Source: JASFYU01 sp045046905 (GTDB lineage: Bacteria > Bacteroidota > Bacteroidia > Flavobacteriales > Flavobacteriaceae). Taken from it: DNA of 39,702 nucleotides. The translations under genes were made by a program, and so were the position numbers. Shown here one piece after another: positions 33,870 through 39,702 of this stretch. How positions within the stretch are numbered: the first letter of the stretch is position 1; each line of letters begins with the position of its first letter. Location of the stretch: contig JASFYU010000186.1 in the NCBI GenBank assembly GCA_045046905.1, positions 1-39,702 on the forward strand, given 5' to 3'. Under the pieces are notes generated by a model, which worked only from the letters and a program-made list of their open reading frames with translations, did no database searches and had not been told where the DNA came from.

Positions 33870-34190
33870 ATGACCGAACATAAAATGAAGTTTCCGCACG
33901 GCATCTACGAAGATTTTAATGAAAAGAATATCGCTGTTTTCGAACTAATGAAACAACGGTTTGAAAATTATGCTATGTCAACCAATACAGCAATCATACT
34001 ACCAATGGACATTAGAGAACATATCGACCATTTTATAGCATGTGAAGCTGGCATAGCCAAAAAACTAGATGCCAAGACAAACGACAGATTCTATTTTCAG
34101 GAAGACAAACCTAAAGGTGGCATCGCTTCGGAAACTGATTTAGAACGTATCGAAGAATTTAAAAACTCGAACCATATGCAATCAAAATAG
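33870..34190 (+). CDS. Hypothetical protein
   Basis: The protein has 106 residues with no signal peptide and no membrane segment. The sequence is helical and well mixed (GIYEDFNEKNIAVFELMKQRFENYAMSTNTAIILPMDIREHIDHFIACEAGIAKKLDAKTNDRFYF), so it looks like a real domain rather than chance, perhaps the C-terminal part of something larger. It may start at the second Met (33885). I do not recognise it. It sits between the FAD lipoprotein and the sugar permease, 180 bases from the latter. Confidence 0.55.
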   Translation: MTEHKMKFPHGIYEDFNEKNIAVFELMKQRFENYAMSTNTAIILPMDIREHIDHFIACEAGIAKKLDAKTNDRFYFQEDKPKGGIASETDLERIEEFKNSNHMQSK

Positions 34191-34370
34191 TATTTGTACG
34201 ACCCGGAAGCCATAGCGAATTTGGCTTTCAAACACTTTGTAAGCCAAGTATAGGAAGTGTAAAAAATCGGCATGCTGAACAGAGCCTATTTTTGGAAATC
34301 CCAACTAGGCTACACCCGAGGAGTAGATAGAATATGCCTGTTCGACATTAATTAAAACGTATCAAAACAA

Positions 34371-35648
34371 ATGACTGAAAACAAAAACTCATACGTGTAT
34401 CCTTTGGCGATAATCGGCCTTCTATTTTTCGTCTTTGGCTTTCTTACTTGGATTAACGGCATACTCATACCCTATTTCAAAATTTGCATGGAACTCAATA
34501 ATTTCCAGGCGACTTTGGTGGCATTTTGCGCCTATTTCGCCTATTTTGTTATGGCTCTGCCTTCTGCGTATGTACTGAAGCATACGGGCTATAAGAAAGG
34601 TATAGTCTGTGGCATGTGCATAATGGCATTGGGTACTTTATTGTTTATTCCGGCAGCTTATTCAAGAATGTATCCGTTGTTTTTGATGGGGTTGTTCGTG
34701 ACGGCCACGGGGCTAGCATTGGTACAGACCGCCGCAAACCCCTATATTGCCATTATGGGACCCATCGAAGGTACGGCGCAACGCATTGGTTATATGGGTA
34801 TTGCCAACAAGTTGGCCGGTATTATCTGCCTTTTTGTATTGGGCAGCATCTTTCTCGCTGATGCCGATGGCCTTTCGGCAGGTCTTGAAGGGTTGAATGA
34901 AATCGAAAAATCGGCCGCCCTTGATGCCTATGCCTTGAAAATCGTAAATCCGTATATAGTTATTTCCTTAGTACTATTCGCGGTTGCCGCCTTGGTTAAC
35001 TTTTCAAAACTACCGGAGGTCGACGAAATGGCAGGAACGACCAATGCGGATGGTACAACCCTTAAAGACCGTAAAAGTGTTTACGAATATCCTTATCTCG
35101 TATTGGGGGTCATTACGCTGTTCGTTGCCAGCGCTTGCGAAACAGTGACCATAGACGGAATCATAATCTACAGCCAAGCATTGGATATTCCCATGGATAT
35201 TGCAAGACATTTTAGTACGTATACCCTTTTTATTATGTTGTTCGGGTATTTGTCCGTTTCCATTCTAGTGCCCAAGTATGTTTCTCAAAACAGGGCACTT
35301 CTTTTTGCTTCCATTTGGGGCCTTGTTTTATCTGTTGGCGCTTATTTGACCTCAGGTATTTATAGTGCGTATTGCATGCTTTTTCTAGGTTTTAGTGCCT
35401 CTATGCTCTGGGGTTCTATATGGGGCTTAGCACTACGTGGTTTGGGCAGGCATACCAAGAAAGCATCGGCTTTTATGATTATGTCATTGATCGGCGGCGG
35501 TATATTTGCTGTCATTTTTGGAGAGTTGCTTGATACCAATCCCGATTACCCTCAGGCTTCCGTATTGATTTTGATACCCTGTTATTTATTCATACTCCAT
35601 TATTCGCTTAAAGGCTATCGGATGAATTATTGGAAAAAAATAGACTAA
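34371..35648 (+). CDS. FucP-like sugar:H+ symporter (MFS)
   Basis: The protein has 425 residues with 12 predicted membrane helices. The signature parts of the fucose/glucose/galactose permease group are present: FFVFGFLTWINGILIPYFKICMELNNFQATLVAFCAYFAYFVMALPSAYVLKHTGYKKG, then GLALVQTAANPYIAIMGP. It brings a sugar such as L-fucose, a hexose or a related compound into the cell with protons. The neighbours (FAD lipoprotein, ceramidase-like hydrolase, two SDRs) suggest the imported compound is then oxidised, but no fucose isomerase, kinase or aldolase gene is here, so it is not a standard fucose pathway. Confidence 0.9.
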   Translation: MTENKNSYVYPLAIIGLLFFVFGFLTWINGILIPYFKICMELNNFQATLVAFCAYFAYFVMALPSAYVLKHTGYKKGIVCGMCIMALGTLLFIPAAYSRMYPLFLMGLFVTATGLALVQTAANPYIAIMGPIEGTAQRIGYMGIANKLAGIICLFVLGSIFLADADGLSAGLEGLNEIEKSAALDAYALKIVNPYIVISLVLFAVAALVNFSKLPEVDEMAGTTNADGTTLKDRKSVYEYPYLVLGVITLFVASACETVTIDGIIIYSQALDIPMDIARHFSTYTLFIMLFGYLSVSILVPKYVSQNRALLFASIWGLVLSVGAYLTSGIYSAYCMLFLGFSASMLWGSIWGLALRGLGRHTKKASAFMIMSLIGGGIFAVIFGELLDTNPDYPQASVLILIPCYLFILHYSLKGYRMNYWKKID

Positions 35649-35678
35649 ACCAGTTGACCTAAAGACCGAACCAATCAG

Positions 35679-37055
35679 ATGAAAAATAAAATTTCTAATT
35701 CAATGATTTTATATGCCGGTGTGGCACAAGTTGATATCACTCCACCAAAAGGAACAATAATAGGAGTGGATTTCTTCTCCCACTATGCCCGATTTATCCA
35801 TGATCCTTTATTCTCGAAAACTTTTATCCTTAAACAAGAACGAACTTTATTTGCACTTGTTATGGTGGATATCTGCATTATGCCATCAGACTTTCTAGGA
35901 ATCGTAAAAGACAAAATCGAAAGCGTCACAGGTATAAAAAAGAAACATATAACATTGGCTTGCACCCATACGCATGGTGCTGGAAATGTTGCAGGACTTC
36001 TTGGTGGAGCCGTAGATATTGAATATAGAAATAGACTTCCCGATTTAATCGTTGCATCGGTCGTCGATGCCCTAAAAAAAATAAAACCAGCAAAAATTGC
36101 CTCTGGTAGTGCCAATTTGACGGGGTATCAAGTATGCAGAAGATATTTGATGGAAGATGGATTTAAAGCTGTGAATCCTGTAACACAAGATTTAGATATC
36201 GTCAAGACCAATCCTTTCGGTGCAGAAGATCTGATTGTAGATTCCGTGGCACCAGTCGATTCGGAAGTTTGTTTTCTTGCGGTAAAAGGATTAGACGATA
36301 GTTGGATATCCATTTTGGGCAATTACAGCTCTCACTATGCAGGTGATTGGGACGTGGATACCATCACGGCCGATTTTTATGGAACATTTGCCAAACATTT
36401 GACCCAAAATATTGAGGCTAACAAAGATTTTGTTGGTATGATGAGTTATGGTACCGGTGCCGATGTAAATACCTGGGATTTACGAAAACCGAATAAATTT
36501 CCGAAAGAAGAATTCTCGAAAACCGAAATGATGGGTAGAGACCTTGCCAAGGTAGTTTCTGATAAAATACCTACGCTTAACTGGGTCGAAAATGCAAAGT
36601 TGCAAATTGCTTACGATGAATTGGAACTCGACATAAGAAAGCCAAATGCGGCACAACTGAAAAAGGCGGAAGAAAAGTTGGCCGCTAACAAATTCGACAA
36701 CTTGAAGTTAGACGATCATGGAATCACAATGGTCTATGCTAGAGAACAGTTACTCTTGCACGAGTATCCCGAAACGCATACTGCTGCAATACAAGCGATA
36801 AAAATCGGGGATCAAGTGATAGGTGCCCTTGGTGGAGAAATATTTACCGAAACCGGCCTATGGCTGAAAAAAAATATACAAGGACATAATTATTTCACCA
36901 TTTGTTTGGCTAACACCTATGATGGATATGTACCTCCAGCCCATGAATTGGATAATGGAGGTTACGAAACTTGGCGTGCACGAAGTAGTTTTTTAGATGA
37001 GACTGCCGAGAATATAATTAAAAACGCCCTTTTAGAACTCGTTGAAAACATGTAG
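35679..37055 (+). CDS. Neutral/alkaline ceramidase-like hydrolase
   Basis: The protein has 458 residues. AGVAQVDITPPKGTIIGVDF at the start and LACTHTHGAGN (THTHG 96-100) match the N-terminal domain of neutral ceramidases, and NYSSHYAGDWDVD and GGEIFTETG give further parts of the metal site. There is no signal peptide, unlike secreted ceramidases, and the region expected to hold the GDVSPN nucleophile reads GADVNT. It may therefore be a relative with another substrate, such as an acylated or lactone sugar derivative. Start could also be the Met at 35703. It follows the permease after 30 bases. Confidence 0.8.
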   Translation: MKNKISNSMILYAGVAQVDITPPKGTIIGVDFFSHYARFIHDPLFSKTFILKQERTLFALVMVDICIMPSDFLGIVKDKIESVTGIKKKHITLACTHTHGAGNVAGLLGGAVDIEYRNRLPDLIVASVVDALKKIKPAKIASGSANLTGYQVCRRYLMEDGFKAVNPVTQDLDIVKTNPFGAEDLIVDSVAPVDSEVCFLAVKGLDDSWISILGNYSSHYAGDWDVDTITADFYGTFAKHLTQNIEANKDFVGMMSYGTGADVNTWDLRKPNKFPKEEFSKTEMMGRDLAKVVSDKIPTLNWVENAKLQIAYDELELDIRKPNAAQLKKAEEKLAANKFDNLKLDDHGITMVYAREQLLLHEYPETHTAAIQAIKIGDQVIGALGGEIFTETGLWLKKNIQGHNYFTICLANTYDGYVPPAHELDNGGYETWRARSSFLDETAENIIKNALLELVENM

Positions 37056-37230
37056 TATACTATTGAAAATAAGTCAGCTATACATATACCTGATAAAATT
37101 TATTTTGGACGCAATCTCGGGCAATCAGGAACAGGAACGGTTCGGATAGGTGATATTCTCGAATTGCGGTAATCTACCAATGACTACGCTGGTGGTCAAA
37201 AAACGAATATTGATTTAGGAGTCCTTAAAT

Positions 37231-37743
37231 TCAATCTTCGCCTAGAGGTTTCGCCTTCGTCAAATACAAGGGTATATAACCGGTAAAACCTGTGATTTTC
37301 CAAATACCATTAACCTTTTGGCAGCGGTACAAGGTCTGCCAATCGGTAGGTATTTCTCCCCCATCCTTCTTTTTGAAAGAACCAGTAAATTTTTTATGCA
37401 GCAAGGCAACATCTTCACGTATCTCAATATCTTGCATTTCAGTTACCCTATGAAAGGCATCTTCTTTATCTTCGGTCAGTTCTATTTTTGAAAAATCATT
37501 AGCCTGTGATAGCCATTCGTTTTTGTAAGCTTCCAGGTTTGGGTATTTAAGTTGCCATTTATCAACATTGTCGTGTTTTTCTGCATCGATACCCATGAAC
37601 CCTTGGGAGACAAAATCATTCGCGACCATACTCCAGTCTTGTAAAACAAAGGCTTTGATATCTCTGTTTACAAGCATTTCCCAAAGATAATTTCTATCAG
37701 TGTCGTTAGGGAGAAATGGATTTTTTTTCATTATATCAATCAT
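37231..37743 (-). CDS. NTF2/SnoaL-like protein
   Basis: The protein has 170 residues from the ATG at 37741-37743 (MIDIMKKNPF), chosen because it overlaps the upstream SDR stop by eight bases (ATGATTGA). A longer reading begins inside the SDR gene. The cone-shaped NTF2-like fold is suggested by the N-terminal helices (RDIKAFVLQDWSMVANDF), GFMGIDAEKH, and the alternating final strands (ALLHKKFTGSFKKKDGGEI, QTLYRCQKVNGIWKITGFTGYIP). Such proteins are isomerases, dehydratases or binding subunits. It is part of the minus-strand SDR operon. Confidence 0.72.
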   Translation of the reverse strand: MIDIMKKNPFLPNDTDRNYLWEMLVNRDIKAFVLQDWSMVANDFVSQGFMGIDAEKHDNVDKWQLKYPNLEAYKNEWLSQANDFSKIELTEDKEDAFHRVTEMQDIEIREDVALLHKKFTGSFKKKDGGEIPTDWQTLYRCQKVNGIWKITGFTGYIPLYLTKAKPLGED

Positions 37744-38542
37744 TTTTATCTCGAATAAAGCTATTAGCATGTAACAAATTGGTCAATCCAGCATCGACAA
37801 TGATTGTTTGACCGGTGATGGATCTAGACAAATCCGACAATAGAAACACCACGACATTTCCACAATCGAGGGCGTTTATGGGGTGCCGTAGGCTTTGATA
37901 ATCATTTTTTTGTTCGTCGAAAAAGTTTGCTGGATTATCTGTCCATGAAGCGGCAGCATCCCAATTTTGTTGTGAATCGACATAGCCTGGAGCAATTGCA
38001 TTACAACGTATTCCATGTTCGCCTAGTTCAATTGACATACCGCGAGTAAGCCCCTCGACCGCTGCCTTGGCACTAGCATAGATAGCATATTTGGATAAAG
38101 TTTCATGGGCATGCACAGAAGATATATTAACGATACTGCCCTTTAAATCATTACCGACCAGTTGGTTGACGAAGGCCTTCGTCATCATCCACACACCTTT
38201 GACATCGATATTATAAAGATTCTCGAACTCCGATTCCTCTGCAAGATGTGCTTTTCTACGAAGACCGACCCCTGCATTATTAATCAAGCCATGTACGGTA
38301 CCGTGTTCCTTTTCGATTATGTTAAAAATCCGTTCCACATCTTTTAGATCGCTTATATCACCCGGTATGGGGAAGGCATTAGGATATTTTTTAGCAGCCG
38401 TTTCTGCTTTCTCGAAGTTTATATCGTTGAGCAAGATATGCCCCCCGCATGCCGCGATAGCTTGGCAGACTCCGGCGCCGACTCCTGTACCTGCTCCACC
38501 GGTAACCAAGTATTTTTTATCGCTTAAATCTATTTGTAGCAT
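37736..38542 (-). CDS. SDR-family oxidoreductase
   Basis: The protein has 268 residues. Cofactor loop VTGGAGTGVGAG (13-24; a variant of GxxxGxG), NNAG (88-91), catalytic Ser 141/142 and YxxxK at Tyr 155-Lys 159 (YASAK). The segment NCNAIAPGYV and the C-terminal ITGQTIIVDAGL are standard. It oxidises or reduces an alcohol or ketone with NAD(P). Operon with the NTF2-like gene behind it and another SDR in front, a layout often seen in sugar or polyol catabolism. Confidence 0.9.
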   Translation of the reverse strand: MLQIDLSDKKYLVTGGAGTGVGAGVCQAIAACGGHILLNDINFEKAETAAKKYPNAFPIPGDISDLKDVERIFNIIEKEHGTVHGLINNAGVGLRRKAHLAEESEFENLYNIDVKGVWMMTKAFVNQLVGNDLKGSIVNISSVHAHETLSKYAIYASAKAAVEGLTRGMSIELGEHGIRCNAIAPGYVDSQQNWDAAASWTDNPANFFDEQKNDYQSLRHPINALDCGNVVVFLLSDLSRSITGQTIIVDAGLTNLLHANSFIRDKND

Positions 38543-38587
38543 CGCTTGTTAAGGTTTATGAAATATAAAGATTTTTAGTAAGAATAC

Positions 38588-39328
38588 TCAATATGTAGCG
38601 CGGCCTCCTGAAATATCAAAGATAAAGCCAGTATTAAATGTCGCTTCCTTAGATACTATCCAACAGACCAAAGCAGCGACCTCCTCAACACTACCCAATC
38701 GCCCCATGGGAATTTTAGCGGTCATATACTTTAACATTTCGGGATCAGTATCTTTGTTCATCGGTGTTGCAATTACGGCAGGAGCCAAACCGTTAACCGT
38801 AATTCCGGTATCGGCATATTCTTTGCCTACACCCTTTACTAAGCCCATAAGCCCCGCCTTACTTGCCGTATATCCTACCATTCCGGGGTTTCCCTCCTTG
38901 CCTCCGATGGAAGCAATATGCAATATTCTTCCATAATTTTGTAGGACCATTTGCGGCAACACGGCCTTGGTTACGTTGAAGGCCCCGCTCAGATTAATGT
39001 CCAATATTTTTTGAAAATCCTTCAAACTATAATTTTCGATTTTCGTAGCGGTCGGCCCAACAATTCCGGCACTGTTGACCATTATATCTAATCTACCATG
39101 TAATTTGACGATTTTTCGAACAGTTTCTTTCAAATGCTTCTCGTCAGTAATATCGACAGTAAAAATATGTTGAACCACGTTTTGCTCGATTAACTCCTCC
39201 AATTCGTTTTTTAAGACATCTAAAACACATACCCGCGCCCCTTCACGAACTAAACGCTCAACAATGGCTCGACCGATACCTTGGGCCCCTCCGATAATTA
39301 GTGCAACTTGGTCTTCAAATCTTTTCAT
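38588..39328 (-). CDS. SDR-family oxidoreductase (FabG-like)
   Basis: The protein has 246 residues. GGAQGIG (13-19), NSAG (85-88), Ser 140, Tyr 153 and Lys 157 (YTASK), and a standard end FNTGFIFDISGGRATY. All catalytic residues are present. It lies 45 bases before the next SDR and in the same direction. Two consecutive dehydrogenases may carry out successive oxidations or an oxidation-reduction pair of one substrate. Only 30-35 percent of residues seem shared with the neighbour by eye, so they are not a recent duplication. Confidence 0.9.
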   Translation of the reverse strand: MKRFEDQVALIIGGAQGIGRAIVERLVREGARVCVLDVLKNELEELIEQNVVQHIFTVDITDEKHLKETVRKIVKLHGRLDIMVNSAGIVGPTATKIENYSLKDFQKILDINLSGAFNVTKAVLPQMVLQNYGRILHIASIGGKEGNPGMVGYTASKAGLMGLVKGVGKEYADTGITVNGLAPAVIATPMNKDTDPEMLKYMTAKIPMGRLGSVEEVAALVCWIVSKEATFNTGFIFDISGGRATY

Positions 39329-39393
39329 GAGTTTCTTTTTTAAGTGTTTTTAAGATGATTTTTTTTACGTTCAATAATTTTCGAGATACTTTT

Positions 39394-39702
39394 TTAAGCT
39401 GTTAGCTTACGTTCTAGTTTCTTTCTATAGGCTGTGGGAGTGCATTCATTTATCGATTTAAAGTGTCTATTGAAATTGGAAAGGTTTTCAAACCCTGATT
39501 CGTAGGCAACTTGGGATACGTTACGCATAGGATCCGCCAACAAACGACAGGCGTAACCGATACGCAATTTCAGCAAATAACTCTTAAAAGGCATCCGATA
39601 GGTCTTTTTAAACGATAAAAAGAATTGGGTATTCGACATATTTACAATTTCAAGAACATCCTTTAATTTGATATCTTCTTTAAAATTCTTTAAGATAAAC
39701 TC
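39394..39702 (-). CDS. AraC-family regulator, C-terminal part (cut by window edge)
   Basis: There are 102 residues in the window and the frame stays open to the edge (residues EFILKNFKEDIKLKDVLEIVNMSNTQFFLSFKKTYRMPFKSYLLKLRIGYACRLLADPMRNVSQVAYESGFENLSNFNRHFKSINECTPTAYRKKLERK). These form the two helix-turn-helix motifs of an AraC regulator. It is next to and in the same direction as the SDR operon, so it probably controls this locus. The sensor domain lies outside the window. Confidence 0.9.
   Translation of the reverse strand, partial: EFILKNFKEDIKLKDVLEIVNMSNTQFFLSFKKTYRMPFKSYLLKLRIGYACRLLADPMRNVSQVAYESGFENLSNFNRHFKSINECTPTAYRKKLERKLTA

Noticed and set aside
35679..35702. Signal peptide for the ceramidase-like protein
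   Set aside because: The N-terminus MKNKISNSMILYAGVAQVDITPP has no hydrophobic core of sufficient length before the conserved AGVAQVDITPP strand.
1..39702. CRISPR array, rRNA, tRNA or prophage
   Set aside because: I saw no regularly spaced repeats, no tRNA cloverleaf and no rRNA-like stretch, and no phage structural genes. A short tRNA could be missed by eye.

Overview
The window looks like chromosome from a marine member of the Flavobacteriaceae (Bacteroidota). The reasons are AT-rich DNA, many short lipoproteins with Bacteroidota-style lipoboxes, promoter -7 boxes of the TAnnTTTG type, a CxPSR-type sulfatase, a FucP-like permease, DUF6340-type lipoproteins and a fused E1 2-oxoacid dehydrogenase. 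I cannot name the species from sequence alone.

Layout. 1-3261: the frameshifted start of an IS1595-type transposase, then a three-gene unit (small membrane-anchored protein, polytopic membrane protein, ATP-grasp enzyme). 3262-7781: a gene-poor stretch, a ParDE-type toxin-antitoxin pair, a small lipoprotein, a short-form ribosome hibernation factor, two paralogous small secreted proteins and a YceI-like protein. 7829-14379 (minus strand): a biosynthetic cluster. In transcription order it holds an FAD oxidoreductase, a methyltransferase, a type III polyketide synthase, an enoyl-reductase-like SDR, a FabZ-like dehydratase, a ketosynthase, an acyl carrier protein and a small membrane protein. 14464-20183 (minus): an OmpA/glycine-zipper lipoprotein, a lipocalin-like lipoprotein, a second small-protein plus polytopic-membrane-protein pair, an orphan protein and the fused E1. 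20310-26342 (plus): a 2-oxoglutarate/Fe(II)-type oxygenase, a sulfatase, a SUI1-type factor, and an operon of DUF1835 protein, nucleoside phosphorylase and cytosolic periplasmic-binding-fold protein. 26343-27864: repeat-rich DNA with a 262-bp MITE, around uracil-DNA glycosylase. 27865-31235: tandem lipoprotein paralogs, a short AraC-type regulator and a dead IS200-type transposase. 31411-39702: a probable carbohydrate or small-molecule catabolic locus with an FAD lipoprotein, a sugar permease, a ceramidase-like hydrolase, an NTF2-like protein, two SDRs and a partial AraC regulator.

How the genes may work together. The clearest system is the type III PKS cluster. Its PKS, methyltransferase and flavoprotein overlap end to end, the same enzyme set as the Streptomyces srsABC phenolic-lipid (alkylresorcinol/alkylquinone) operon. 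A second gene block with the same orientation carries a discrete fatty-acid-synthase-like module (ACP, KS, DH, ER). My inference is that this module builds a dedicated acyl starter that the PKS extends to a resorcinol or pyrone lipid, which is then methylated and oxidised. The SDR has the Y-x6-K signature and HSIA motif of FabI/FabL enoyl reductases, so the block has no ketoreductase of its own.

The intergenic DNA is rich in dispersed elements: a MITE with perfect 18-bp terminal repeats and 5-bp target duplication, a solo copy of its end on the hpf stop codon, a palindromic GCTTCGTnCCTCGCAA repeat in three places, and a second inverted dispersed repeat.
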